Both the position numbers and the translations under genes were made by a program. A stretch of DNA of 64,000 nucleotides, from NCBI RefSeq assembly GCF_042879035.1, contig NZ_JBIAOU010000019.1, positions 26,289-90,288 on the forward strand. Direction: 5' to 3'. Shown here piece by piece: positions 41,881 to 49,555 of the stretch. Each line of letters starts with the position of its first letter. Position 1 is the stretch's first letter. Below the pieces are notes generated by a model, which was not told the DNA's origin, ran no database searches, and saw nothing but the letters and a program-made list of their open reading frames with translations. The DNA comes from Rhodococcus_G sp042879035 (lineage in GTDB: Bacteria; Actinomycetota; Actinomycetes; Mycobacteriales; Mycobacteriaceae).

Positions 41881-42831
41881 GTGCGGTTAGGGGTACTCGA
41901 CGTCGGAAGCAACACCGTCCACCTTCTCGTGGTGGATGCGCACAGGGGTGCGCATCCCACACCGATGAGTTCGACGAAGGCCACGCTGCGGCTCGCGGAG
42001 AACACGGACGACAACGGCGACATTACCGTCGCGGGCGCCGATCGGCTGATCGCGGCCGTCGACGACTTCGCGTCGATCGCGTCCACGTCCGGCTGCGGTG
42101 AGCTGATGGCGTTCGCGACCTCAGCGGTACGCGACGCCAAGAACTCCGAGGACGTGCTGGCCCGCGTCCGCGCCGAGACCGGCGTGAACCTCGAGGTGCT
42201 CTCCGGGGTCGACGAGGCCCGGCTGACCTTCCTCGCCGTGCGCCGCTGGTACGGCTGGAGCGCCGGCCGCATCATGAACTTCGACATCGGCGGCGGATCC
42301 CTCGAGGTCAGCACCGGCGCCGACGAGGACCCCGATGTCGCGTTCTCGCTGCAACTCGGCGCGGGCCGGCTGACGCGGGACTGGCTGCTCGCCGACCCGC
42401 CCGGCAAACGCCGCGTCGCCGTGCTGCGGGACTGGCTGGACGCCGAACTGGTGGAACCGGCGAAGGCGTTGCGCGCCGCCGGCGCCCCCGACCGCGTGGT
42501 GGGCACCTCGAAGACGTTCCGGTCGCTCGCCCGACTCACCGGCGCCGCGCCCTCCGCCGCAGGGCCCCGCGTCAGGAGGACACTGACAGCAAGCGGTGTG
42601 CGTCAGCTGATCGCGTTCATCTCCCGGATGACGTCGGCGGACCGCGCCGAACTGGAGGGCGTGAGCGCGGACCGGTCGCAGCAGATCGTGGCCGGTGCGT
42701 TGATTGCGGAGGCGACGATGCGGGCACTGTCCGTCGAAGAAATGGAAATCTGCCCCTGGGCGCTGCGCGAAGGCCTTATCCTGCGCAAACTGGACACCGA
42801 CATGGGCGGCGAACTGGTGGTGGCGCGATGA
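41881..42831 (+). CDS. ppx: Ppx/GppA-family exopolyphosphatase
   Basis: Removes terminal phosphate from polyphosphate or pppGpp. The 316-residue product matches the short single-unit mycobacterial Ppx1 type. Visible motifs are the phosphate-1 loop VLDVGSNTVHLLVVD, ELMAFATSAVRDAKN and phosphate-2 loop FDIGGGSLEVS, with ALREGLILRKL near the end. The GTG at 41881 starts the first beta strand directly. It follows senX3-regX3 in the same order as Rv0496 and overlaps the next gene by ATGA, consistent with a phosphate-linked block. Confidence 0.93.
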   Translation: MRLGVLDVGSNTVHLLVVDAHRGAHPTPMSSTKATLRLAENTDDNGDITVAGADRLIAAVDDFASIASTSGCGELMAFATSAVRDAKNSEDVLARVRAETGVNLEVLSGVDEARLTFLAVRRWYGWSAGRIMNFDIGGGSLEVSTGADEDPDVAFSLQLGAGRLTRDWLLADPPGKRRVAVLRDWLDAELVEPAKALRAAGAPDRVVGTSKTFRSLARLTGAAPSAAGPRVRRTLTASGVRQLIAFISRMTSADRAELEGVSADRSQQIVAGALIAEATMRALSVEEMEICPWALREGLILRKLDTDMGGELVVAR

Positions 42832-44276
42832 GCGACGAAACCGAGAACACCGGACAGATCTCCGTCGCCGAGCTGCTCGCCCGCAACGGCCAGCAGGTCG
42901 AATCCCGCGGAGGTCGACGCAGGCGCGGCAACGCCGGCGGCATCAGCGTCGCCGAACTGACCGGCGAATTCCCCGCCGTGTCGGGGACGGGCGGCGGCAC
43001 CGCGCCCGTCCGCAACCGCCGGGCCGCACCCGACCCCGACGAGGAAGCCACCCCCGCACCCCAGCCCGCGGCGACGAACGCGGCTCCCGCTGGAGCGCCC
43101 GCGGCTGCCGCTGGGGTGCCCGCGGCTGCCGCTGGGGCGCCCGTAGCGCCGAAGCCCGAGGCCGGCGCGTCCGCCCCGGCGAAACCCGACGTGGCCCCGA
43201 AGCCGGTGACCGCCTCGACACCCGGGACTGCGCCGACACCCGGGACTGCGCCGACACCCGGGACTGCCTCGACACCCGGGACTGCCTCGACACCCGGGAC
43301 TGCGCCGAAGGCCGGGACTGCCCCGAAGGCCGGGACTGCCCCGAAGGCCGGGACTGCCCCGAAGGCCGGGACTGCGCCGAATGCCGGGACTGCCCCGAAG
43401 ACCGACGCGGCCCCGAAGACTGCGGCTGCGGCGTCCGCGCCGGGGAAGTCCGACACCTCGGTTCCCGAGCCCACCCAGGCCATTCCCGCGCTGCGGCGGG
43501 CCGTGTTCGCGAAGGTCGACGCGGATCGCAAGGCTGCCGCCGAACGCTCCGCGGACGGATCGACGTCGAAGGCCGCCGGCCCGGTGACCCCGGCCGCGCC
43601 CGAGTCGCCGGCCGAGAAGACCGCGGTCGTCGCGAAGCCGGCGCCGGTGCCGTTCCCCAGGAAGGTCGAGCCGCAGGCGAAGACCACGAAGACGAAGGAC
43701 GCCGAGCCGCCCGCGACGCAGCCGTCGCCCGCGGCGAAGCCCGGCGGGGTAACAGCGGCCAAGTCGGCGTACTCGGGTACACCCGATGTCCGCGAGCCGG
43801 CGCTGCTGTCGGGGTCCAGCCTCGAGGCGGACCTGATGCGGCAGGCCCGCAGCGCCCGCACCGAAACGCTGGACGAGGCGCGCGCACAGGTGCACACCAC
43901 CGGTGAGCTGCCGCGTGCCGTCGTGGCGTCCGGCGACGCGTCCCCGTCCGCCGCGAAAACCGACGAGTCCGCCGAGGCCGACGTCGACACCTCCGAGGAG
44001 GTGCCCGCGAGGAGCGCGATCCGGCAGTGGGCGGTGCTGGCCGGACAGGCCGTCGTCGCGGTCGTCGCCGGGGCGCTGCTGTTCAAGGGCTTCGAGAAGT
44101 TGTGGGAGTCGCTGCCGTGGGTGGCGCTGGTGCTGGCGGTGCTGGTGATCGCCGGGCTGGTCGCGGTGGTCCGGATCCTGCGTCAGACCGAGGACCTGCT
44201 GAGCCTGCTCATCGCCGTGATCGTCGGCGTGTTCGTCACCATCGGCCCACTCGTGTTCGTCCTCGGCTCGAGCTGA
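42828..44276 (+). CDS. Repeat-rich membrane protein (Rv0497-like)
   Basis: A 482-residue protein of unknown function. The N-terminus has two related short motifs, ISVAELLARNGQ and ISVAELTGEF. A long disordered Ala/Pro/Thr/Lys-rich region follows, including ten PGTA/AGTA units, then a conserved acidic part (SGSSLEADLMRQARSARTE) and three C-terminal helices (AVLAGQAVVAVVAGALLF, LPWVALVLAVLVIAGLVAVV, LLIAVIVGVFVTIGPLVFVLG). The cytoplasmic N-terminal part may act as a flexible spacer. The ATG overlaps the ppx stop. Position corresponds to Rv0497 of M. tuberculosis. Confidence 0.88.
   Translation: MSDETENTGQISVAELLARNGQQVESRGGRRRRGNAGGISVAELTGEFPAVSGTGGGTAPVRNRRAAPDPDEEATPAPQPAATNAAPAGAPAAAAGVPAAAAGAPVAPKPEAGASAPAKPDVAPKPVTASTPGTAPTPGTAPTPGTASTPGTASTPGTAPKAGTAPKAGTAPKAGTAPKAGTAPNAGTAPKTDAAPKTAAAASAPGKSDTSVPEPTQAIPALRRAVFAKVDADRKAAAERSADGSTSKAAGPVTPAAPESPAEKTAVVAKPAPVPFPRKVEPQAKTTKTKDAEPPATQPSPAAKPGGVTAAKSAYSGTPDVREPALLSGSSLEADLMRQARSARTETLDEARAQVHTTGELPRAVVASGDASPSAAKTDESAEADVDTSEEVPARSAIRQWAVLAGQAVVAVVAGALLFKGFEKLWESLPWVALVLAVLVIAGLVAVVRILRQTEDLLSLLIAVIVGVFVTIGPLVFVLGSS
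43214..43400 (+). repeat. 15-bp tandem repeat coding for PGTA/AGTA units
   Basis: About ten to twelve 15-base units, a first set ending in Pro-Gly-Thr-Ala-(Pro/Ser)-Thr and a second in Ala-Gly-Thr-Ala-Pro-Lys. Near-identity of the DNA within each set shows recent expansion. Units are multiples of three, so copy changes keep frame. Confidence 0.9.
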
Positions 44277-44280
44277 CGCC

Positions 44281-45174
44281 GTGAGCGTCGAGGGCTCCCC
44301 GGAAGTCGGGACCGCACGCGCCGGCCGGATCCTGGTCGGATTGTCGACTGCGTCGGTGTACCCGCAGAACACCGAGGCCGCCTTCGAGTTCGCCGCGGAC
44401 CTCGGATACGACGGCGTCGAGTTGATGGTCTGGGCCGAGGGCGTCAGCCAGGACATCGCCGCGGTGCGGCGTCTGGTCCGCAAGTACTCGGTGCCCGTCA
44501 TCTCGCTGCACGCACCGTGCCTGCTGATCTCGCAGCGGGTCTGGGGCGCCGACCCCGTCGCCAAGCTCGCCCGGTCGGTGGGTGCCGCGGAGTCGCTGGG
44601 CGCGCCGACCGTCGTGGTGCATCCGCCGTTCCGCTGGCAGAGGCGTTACGCCGACGGATTCGCCGACCAGGTGCACGAACTCGAGCAGCGCGGCGACATC
44701 GCCATCGCGGTCGAGAACATGTTCCCGATGCGTGCGGACCGGTTCTGGGGCGCGAAGTCGCGGTCGGCGGAGCGGATGGAGAAGCGCGGCGGCCCGGGGC
44801 GCGGTGTGTCGGTGTTCGCGCCGTCCTACGACCCGACCGATGTCGGGCACGCGCACTACACGCTCGATCTGTCGCACACCGCGACCGCGGGAACGGACGC
44901 CGTCGCGTTGGCCGACCGGATGGGGGCCGGGTTGACGCACCTGCATCTCGCGGACGGGCGAGGCGCATCCACCGACGAGCATCTGATCCCCGGCCACGGC
45001 TCCCAACCCTGCGCGCAGGTGTGCCGGTCGCTGGCGGCGTCGGACTTCGCCGGACAGGTGGTGCTCGAGGTCAACACCCAGAACGCGCGCACGGTCGCCG
45101 AGCGGAAGTCGATGCTCGCGCAGTCGTTGGCCTTCGCCCGCGAGAACCTGGCCCGCGAACACCTCACCCGCTGA
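44281..45174 (+). CDS. Sugar phosphate isomerase/epimerase family protein (Rv0498-like)
   Basis: A 297-residue TIM-barrel protein of the AP endonuclease-2/xylose isomerase-like family. Barrel strands are visible as ILVGLSTASVYP, YDGVELMVWAEG, VISLHAPCLL, TVVVHPPFRWQ, IAIAVENMFPM, HYTLDLSHTAT and LTHLHLADG, with likely metal ligands Glu, Asp-His and His in the last four. GTG at 44281 follows the previous stop by four bases, so it is in the same operon as the Rv0497-like gene. Substrate is unknown; such proteins act on sugars, inositols or apurinic DNA. Confidence 0.88.
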   Translation: MSVEGSPEVGTARAGRILVGLSTASVYPQNTEAAFEFAADLGYDGVELMVWAEGVSQDIAAVRRLVRKYSVPVISLHAPCLLISQRVWGADPVAKLARSVGAAESLGAPTVVVHPPFRWQRRYADGFADQVHELEQRGDIAIAVENMFPMRADRFWGAKSRSAERMEKRGGPGRGVSVFAPSYDPTDVGHAHYTLDLSHTATAGTDAVALADRMGAGLTHLHLADGRGASTDEHLIPGHGSQPCAQVCRSLAASDFAGQVVLEVNTQNARTVAERKSMLAQSLAFARENLAREHLTR

Positions 45175-45219
45175 GGGCTTGTCTCCGGGGGCGCCGAAAC
45201 GGGATGGGGAGACACGCCC
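45175..45219. terminator. 12-bp palindrome after the isomerase gene
   Basis: GGGCTTGTCTCC pairs with GGAGACACGCCC with one mismatch around a 21-base loop, starting right after the stop codon. Likely terminator. Confidence 0.6.
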
Positions 45220-45241
45220 CAAGACCGTCCGCCCCCGGGGG

Positions 45242-45286
45242 TGAAGGTGGCCTTCGCTCGATCTGACCGCATGAACGGGACCTTCA
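45242..45286. repeat. Imperfect palindrome sharing 15 bases with the IS flank at 63890
   Basis: TGAAGGTGGCCTTC and GAACGGGACCTTCA pair at 11 of 14 positions around an 18-base loop, between two converging genes. TGAAGGTGGCCTTCG occurs again next to the IS3-type end at 63889-63904. Confidence 0.7.
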
Positions 45287-45355
45287 GCCGGGGAGGGGAG
45301 GAGCCGTGGCGGGGCCGAGAGGGCCGGGGGAGCCGGGGCGGGGAGGGCGGCCGGG

Positions 45356-45772
45356 TCACAGCGCGGTGGCTGCGGCGGCGATCGTCGCGATTCCGGAGAC
45401 GATCAGGCCGGCGACGAGGACGACGAAGCCGGCCCACACGGAGCGGATCCAACCGTTCGGGCGTTGCGGGTCGGTGCCGAGGACCGACAGGAAGAAGCCC
45501 AGTGGGACGAAGATCGCCGCACTGAGCACGAGCACGGATCCGGTGGTCGACCAGACGGCGCCGACTCCGGCGGCCTGGGTGAGGAGCGCGACGACGAGTC
45601 CGAGGGTGACGAGCACGCCGGCATGGGCGTGTCCGGCGCGGAACATCGTCTTCTGCAGGTCGTTGGCACCGTGGGCTCCGCTGACGACTCGGAGCATGAA
45701 GGTGCCGCCGAAGGCGATGCCGACGACGGTGAGCAGGGTGATGCCGGTGACGAGCGCGAGAACGGGGTCCAT
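45356..45772 (-). CDS. Hypothetical four-helix membrane protein
   Basis: A 138-residue protein I cannot assign. Helices: LALVTGITLLTVVGIAFGGTFML, AGVLVTLGLVVALLTQAAGV, TTGSVLVLSAAIFVPLGFFLSVLG and IRSVWAGFVVLVAGLIVSGIATIA. The first loop contains FRAGHAHAGVL, with two His that could bind metal. It is divergent from a MerR regulator, and operator-like repeats lie between the two starts, so the regulator may control it. Confidence 0.8.
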   Translation of the reverse strand: MDPVLALVTGITLLTVVGIAFGGTFMLRVVSGAHGANDLQKTMFRAGHAHAGVLVTLGLVVALLTQAAGVGAVWSTTGSVLVLSAAIFVPLGFFLSVLGTDPQRPNGWIRSVWAGFVVLVAGLIVSGIATIAAAATAL

Positions 45773-45816
45773 GGCGGTCTCCTCGACGAGGGCACGTATT
45801 CTTCTGGGGACGATTT

Positions 45817-45856
45817 GGATAGCTTCACTATCCGATAATGGATAGTATTGGTATCC
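45817..45856. promoter_or_regulatory. Repeated GGATAG/CTATCC operator between the membrane protein and MerR genes
   Basis: GGATAG (45817), CTATCC (45828), GGATAG (45840) and GGTATCC (45850) form overlapping inverted repeats. ACTATCC and GGATAGT with a 6-base centre make the best palindrome at 45827-45846. Dyads between divergent genes, one a MerR protein, suggest its binding site. Confidence 0.65.
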
Positions 45857-45894
45857 ATTTGCCCGCGTGTCAAGACCGGAGAGAGGCAGGGTGC

Positions 45895-46527
45895 ATGCGC
45901 GTCTCCGAGCTCGTCGCCCGATCCCGCGTCCCCCTCGCGACGATCAAGTACTACCTGCGCGAGGGTGTCCTGATGCCGGGCGAGAGCACCAGCGCCACCC
46001 AGGCCCGATACGGTGAGGAACACCTGCACCGTCTCGCCCTGATCAAGGCCCTGGCCGGGGCGGGCCTGCCGATCCACAAGATCCGGCTCATCGTCGAGCT
46101 GATCGAGAACCCCGGCGAGAACCTGCACGAGACCATCGGCCGCGCGATCGCCACCCTGCCTCCCTATCCGGAGGGGGAGCGGCGCACCGATCACCCCCGC
46201 GCCCGCCGGGCACTGGCCCGGCTCGGTCAGGTCTACGACCCCGGCTATCCCGCCGTCGCGCAGTTCGAACGGGCGCTAGAGGCGGTCGAGAACGTCGGTA
46301 TCCCGATGACCGACGAACGCCTCGACGCCTACGGCAGGCACATCCGGGGGATCGCCGAACTCGACCTCGCGTTGATGCCGACCGAATCCGCCCAGGCGGC
46401 CGTCGAGTACGCGGTACTCGGCACCGCGATCTACGAGCCCGTGATCGCCGCCATGCGCAGGCTCGCGCACCAGCACCTCTCCGCGGCGTCCCGCGGTGCC
46501 GACACTCCCGAGAAGGATCACCGATGA
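45895..46527 (+). CDS. MerR-family transcriptional regulator
   Basis: A 210-residue regulator. The N-terminal winged HTH starts MRVSELVARSRVPLATIKYYLREGVL and continues to ARYGEEHLHRLALIKALAGAG, typical of MerR proteins. A coiled dimerisation helix follows, then an all-helical C-terminal domain without Cys clusters, so it is not a metal sensor of the classic type. ATG at 45895 has GAGAGGCAGG upstream. The frame extends back to an ATG at 45838 that falls inside the operator, so the later start is preferred. Its stop overlaps the thioesterase ATG. The pair interrupts the mycobacterial gene order. Confidence 0.87.
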   Translation: MRVSELVARSRVPLATIKYYLREGVLMPGESTSATQARYGEEHLHRLALIKALAGAGLPIHKIRLIVELIENPGENLHETIGRAIATLPPYPEGERRTDHPRARRALARLGQVYDPGYPAVAQFERALEAVENVGIPMTDERLDAYGRHIRGIAELDLALMPTESAQAAVEYAVLGTAIYEPVIAAMRRLAHQHLSAASRGADTPEKDHR

Positions 46528-47381
46528 CCGAGGTCAAGACCCTCACCTCCACCCGCCCGTTCACGGATCTGACCGCGCTCACCGCGCTGGGCGACGGCGC
46601 GTACGCGGCGCACATCGATCCCATCTGGACGATCGGGCCGAAGGTGCACGGCGGGTGCATGACCGCCGTCTGCGGTGCCGCGGCGCGCGAGAGCATCCGG
46701 GCCGCCGGCGGCGACCGGGGCCTGCAGCCGATGTCGATCAGCGCGAACTACCTCGCCGCGCCCGACCCCGGGGACATCCGGCTCGAGACCACCGTCCGCA
46801 AGCGTGGCCGTCAGGTCTGCGTGGTGGATGTCGATCTGCTGCAAGGTGATTCGCTCGCGGTCTCGGCGACGGTCACACTCGGTTTCCCCGACGCCGGTGA
46901 GCCGCGCCACCGGGAGCCGCTCGCCCTCGACGCACTGCCCGCCGAGCCGACCGCGGACGCGATCGTGGTCGCGAACGGCCATCCGATGAGCGAGATCGTC
47001 CACGTCTCCAAGGGCTGTCAGCTGCGTGTCGACCCGGCGGCCGCGCGCTACCTCACCGGGGAGATCGGGGATCCGGTGAACCGGTTGTGGGCGCGTCCGC
47101 TCACCGAGGACGAGACCGACGTCGACGTCGCCGTGCTCTTCGCGATCATGCTCGGCGACATCAGCGCACCGGTGACGATGAACCGCGGCATGCTCGGCTG
47201 GGCGCCGACGGTCCAGCTCACCACCTACCTGCGCCGGCTGCCCACCGCCGGATGGTTGCGGGTGATGGCGAGCGCCACGGTGATCGGAGGCACCTGGTTC
47301 GAGGAGGACCACCTGGTTCTCGACACCACCGGGCAGGTGGTCGTGCAGAGCCGGCAGCTGGCGATGATCCCGAAGTCCTGA
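46524..47381 (+). CDS. TesB-like acyl-CoA thioesterase
   Basis: A 285-residue double-hotdog protein that should hydrolyse acyl-CoA. The first hotdog begins around YAAHIDPIWTIGPKVHGGCMTAVCGAAARES, the segment typical of TesB-like thioesterases in actinobacteria. SISANYLAAPDPGDIRLETTVRKRGRQV is the central strand pair, and the second hotdog ends VIGGTWFEEDHLVLDTTGQVVVQSRQLAMIP. It is translationally coupled to the MerR regulator (ATGA), suggesting that the regulator senses an acyl or lipophilic compound. Confidence 0.85.
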   Translation: MTEVKTLTSTRPFTDLTALTALGDGAYAAHIDPIWTIGPKVHGGCMTAVCGAAARESIRAAGGDRGLQPMSISANYLAAPDPGDIRLETTVRKRGRQVCVVDVDLLQGDSLAVSATVTLGFPDAGEPRHREPLALDALPAEPTADAIVVANGHPMSEIVHVSKGCQLRVDPAAARYLTGEIGDPVNRLWARPLTEDETDVDVAVLFAIMLGDISAPVTMNRGMLGWAPTVQLTTYLRRLPTAGWLRVMASATVIGGTWFEEDHLVLDTTGQVVVQSRQLAMIPKS

Positions 47382-47430
47382 CCCGGTACTGGCGGTCCTC
47401 GCCTTCGGGCTGCATGGCAGGCTGGCAGGC

Positions 47431-48246
47431 ATGACGAGAATTGCAGTGATCGGTGGCGGCAGGATCGGCGAGGCGCTGATCGCCGGACTGGTGAAGGCGG
47501 GCCACGCACCCAAGGATCTGGTGGTCGCCGAGCAGTATCCGCCCCGCGCTCAGGAACTGGCCGGGCAGTACGGGATCCGGGTCACCACCGTCGCCGACGC
47601 CGCCGAGGGCGCTCACGTCATCGTCGTCGCGGTCAAGCCGGCCGACGTCGACTCGGTACTGACCGAGCTGAACACCATCGATCTCAACGGGGACGTCGAG
47701 CAGCTGATCGTCAGCCTCGCCGCGGGCATCCCGACGGTGCGGTACGAGGGCAAGCTGCCCGCCGGTTTCTCGGTGGTCCGGGTGATGCCGAACACGCCGA
47801 TGCTGGTCGGCGAGGGTGTCAGCGCCATCGCGGCCGGCCGGTACGCCACGGCCGAGCACCTCGAGAAGGTCCGCGACGTGCTCGGGGCGGTCGGCAAGGT
47901 CGTCACGGTGTCCGAGTCGCAGCTCGACGCGGTCACCGCGGTGTCCGGGTCCGGGCCCGCCTACTTCTTCCTGATCGCCGAGGCGATGATCGAGGGTGGC
48001 GTCGCGCTGGGGCTGACCCGGGCGACCGCGACCGAACTGGTGGTCCAGACGATGGTCGGTTCGGCGGCGATGCTCGACACCTCCGGGGGGTCGCCGAACG
48101 AATTGCGGGCCGACGTCACCTCGCCCGGCGGTACGACCGCGGTGGCGGTTCGCGAACTCGAACGAGGCGGCGTGCGCACCGCGTTCAACGAGGCCCTGGT
48201 GGCGGCGAAGGAGCGTTCCGCGGCCCTCGGCGCTGCCCCGGAGTGA
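47431..48246 (+). CDS. proC: Pyrroline-5-carboxylate reductase
   Basis: Catalyses the last step of proline synthesis with NAD(P)H. The 271-residue protein starts with the Rossmann motif VIGGGRIGEALIAGLVKAGH and has the family signature at its C-terminal half: SGSGPAYFFLIAEAMIEGGV and ELRADVTSPGGTTAVAVRELERGG. ATG at 47431 puts the nucleotide site at residue 6. Position matches Rv0500. Confidence 0.95.
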   Translation: MTRIAVIGGGRIGEALIAGLVKAGHAPKDLVVAEQYPPRAQELAGQYGIRVTTVADAAEGAHVIVVAVKPADVDSVLTELNTIDLNGDVEQLIVSLAAGIPTVRYEGKLPAGFSVVRVMPNTPMLVGEGVSAIAAGRYATAEHLEKVRDVLGAVGKVVTVSESQLDAVTAVSGSGPAYFFLIAEAMIEGGVALGLTRATATELVVQTMVGSAAMLDTSGGSPNELRADVTSPGGTTAVAVRELERGGVRTAFNEALVAAKERSAALGAAPE

Positions 48247-48372
48247 CAATTCGATAGCTCACACCCGTCGCAGTAATCCCACCTGTCCCGCTAAGCTCGG
48301 AGGAGCACGTGCGTGTCTGTTCCGCCGGAGGGGAAGCCGGCGGCGCGACACGTGCCGGAGGTATGCGGACAA

Positions 48373-48606
48373 ATGGTGTCAACCAACAAGCCGAAGGGTC
48401 CGGGACCGGAAGGTCAATCCGTCCTCGGCGGCACGCAGTTTCTCACCGTCGCCGAGGTGGCGGCGTTGATGCGCGTGTCGAAGATGACGGTGTACCGACT
48501 CGTGCACAGCGGTGAACTGCCTGCTGTGCGGGTCGGGCGATCGTTCCGGGTGCACGCGAAGGCGGTGCACGACTACCTGGAAACGTCGTATTTCGACGCC
48601 GGCTGA
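48373..48606 (+). CDS. Small excisionase/MerR-type HTH protein (Rv0500A-like)
   Basis: A 77-residue DNA-binding protein. A Gly/Pro/Lys-rich N-terminus precedes a compact winged HTH: FLTVAEVAALMRVSKMTVYRLVHSGELPAVRVGRSFRVHAKAV in consecutive segments. Such BldC/excisionase-type proteins in this position are conserved across mycolic-acid bacteria and are not linked to phage here. ATG at 48373 gives the length usual for the family; the frame stays open to 48313. Its targets are unknown. Confidence 0.88.
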   Translation: MVSTNKPKGPGPEGQSVLGGTQFLTVAEVAALMRVSKMTVYRLVHSGELPAVRVGRSFRVHAKAVHDYLETSYFDAG

Positions 48607-48806
48607 CGGTCGGTTTCGGCAGCCCGGTGGCGCACCGGTACGATTCGTGTCGTCGTGCCATCCAGCCGGGTGTCGTTGAAGGCGCTGGGCTATGTGGATA
48701 CGAGGCCACAGCGCCAGGTCGGTGTGACGAGAAGTGGTGCACCGGCCGCAACGCACCGCGTACGTCACCGGCGTGCGTGGCTGCGCTGGAAGTGGATTTT
48801 GCTGGA

Positions 48807-48820
48807 TAGCGGAAACGCTA
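48807..48820 (+). promoter_or_regulatory. Small GNRA-tetraloop hairpin ahead of the bS22 gene
   Basis: TAGCG and CGCTA close a GAAA loop 25 bases before the start codon, followed by the ribosome site GAGGA. It could stabilise the leader; evidence is only the fold. Confidence 0.25.
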
Positions 48821-48845
48821 GAGAAGAACGTGAGGAACTCCCGCC

Positions 48846-48947
48846 ATGGGTTCAGTGATCAAGAAGCGACGCAAGCGCATGTCGAAGAAGAAGCACCGCA
48901 AGCTGCTTCGTAGGACTCGCGTGCAGCGTCGGAAACTCGGCAAGTAA
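48846..48947 (+). CDS. Ribosome-associated protein bS22 / AURKAIP1-COX24 domain, 33 residues
   Basis: A very small, highly basic protein starting [19 protein letters not shown] and ending [11 protein letters not shown]. It matches the actinobacterial 30S-subunit protein named bS22, known from mycobacterial ribosome structures and encoded as Rv0500B after the HTH gene. Sixteen or more residues are Lys or Arg, as expected for an rRNA-binding peptide. A GAGGA ribosome site lies nine bases before the ATG, and a double hairpin follows the stop. Confidence 0.93.
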
Positions 48948-48965
48948 GCCGTTCGAGCGTATGCG

Positions 48966-49017
48966 CCGGGGCACTCGCCCCGGACCGATGCCCGCCACCG
49001 TCACGGTGGTGGGCATC
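48966..49017. terminator. Double hairpin after the bS22 gene
   Basis: CCGGGG/CCCCGG (48966-48983) is followed by GATGCCCGCCACCG pairing with its near complement (one mismatch, 3-base loop, 48987-49017). The second is one of the strongest hairpins in the window. Confidence 0.75.
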
Positions 49018-49131
49018 ACGCGTTTCAGGGGTTCCAAGTTGGTCGTCCAACCAGGTTCACCGTCCAGGTTTCGAGCCCTCTGCCGAAACGAAAAATGCTG
49101 GTGGATGGGCGGTTTCCGTCTCGTTAAGTTT

Positions 49132-49161
49132 TTGAACGGGAGCGCCGAAAGCGGCTACTCT
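49132..49161 (+). promoter_or_regulatory. Promoter for the epimerase-acyltransferase operon
   Basis: TTGAAC at 49132 and TACTCT at 49156 with 18 bases between match a housekeeping promoter well. The predicted transcript would carry a leader of about 390 bases containing the repeat array. Confidence 0.55.
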
Positions 49162-49250
49162 CGTCAGTGACCGATCAGCGACCATTCGGTGATCAAACCG
49201 GGAAGTGGCGATCGGCGTCGTGGACACGGGACAGCGAGTCGGGTCGCGCC

Positions 49251-49445
49251 GGGTCGGAACACGGCACGGTGGTGAATGCACGTTGGAACACGGCGCGGTG
49301 GAAGCACCGCACCGTGGGTACACAGAAGCACTGCACGGTGGGTACACAGAAGCACTGCACGGTGGGTACACAGAAGCACTGCACGGTGGGTACACAGAAA
49401 CACTGCACGGTGGGTACACAGCAGGGTCGGAACACGGCACGGTGG
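49251..49445 (+). repeat. 24-bp minisatellite flanked by 22-bp direct repeats
   Basis: Four 24-base units begin at 49321, 49345, 49369 and 49393; the first three are identical and the fourth has one change. A partial unit lies at 49301-49320. Two identical 22-base copies at 49251-49272 and 49424-49445 flank the array. Several frames stay open through it because the unit lacks stops, but codon usage is unlike real genes here, so I treat 48948-49555 as non-coding. Confidence 0.9.
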
Positions 49446-49555
49446 ATCGAGGGCAACGGTCCGCAGGTGCCGGTCACGTCGAACACACAGGGTGAAATCC
49501 AGCTACTGGGTCGCATCGAATAGTCACTCGAATACTGGGCGAAACACGGGCAGGG

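Noticed and set aside
48373..48606. Phage excisionase
   Set aside because: The HTH resembles excisionases, but it lies in a conserved chromosomal block (Rv0500A position) with no integrase or attachment site.
48627..48858. Small frames of about 60-67 codons before the bS22 gene
   Set aside because: Poor codon pattern and no start signals; the region is better explained as the bS22 leader.
49301..49416. CRISPR-like array
   Set aside because: Units are directly adjacent 24-bp repeats with no unique spacers and no cas genes.
49167..49523. A 118-codon open frame through the minisatellite
   Set aside because: The repeat unit is a multiple of three and lacks stops, so several frames stay open. 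Codon usage does not match neighbouring genes and no ribosome site precedes the GTG.
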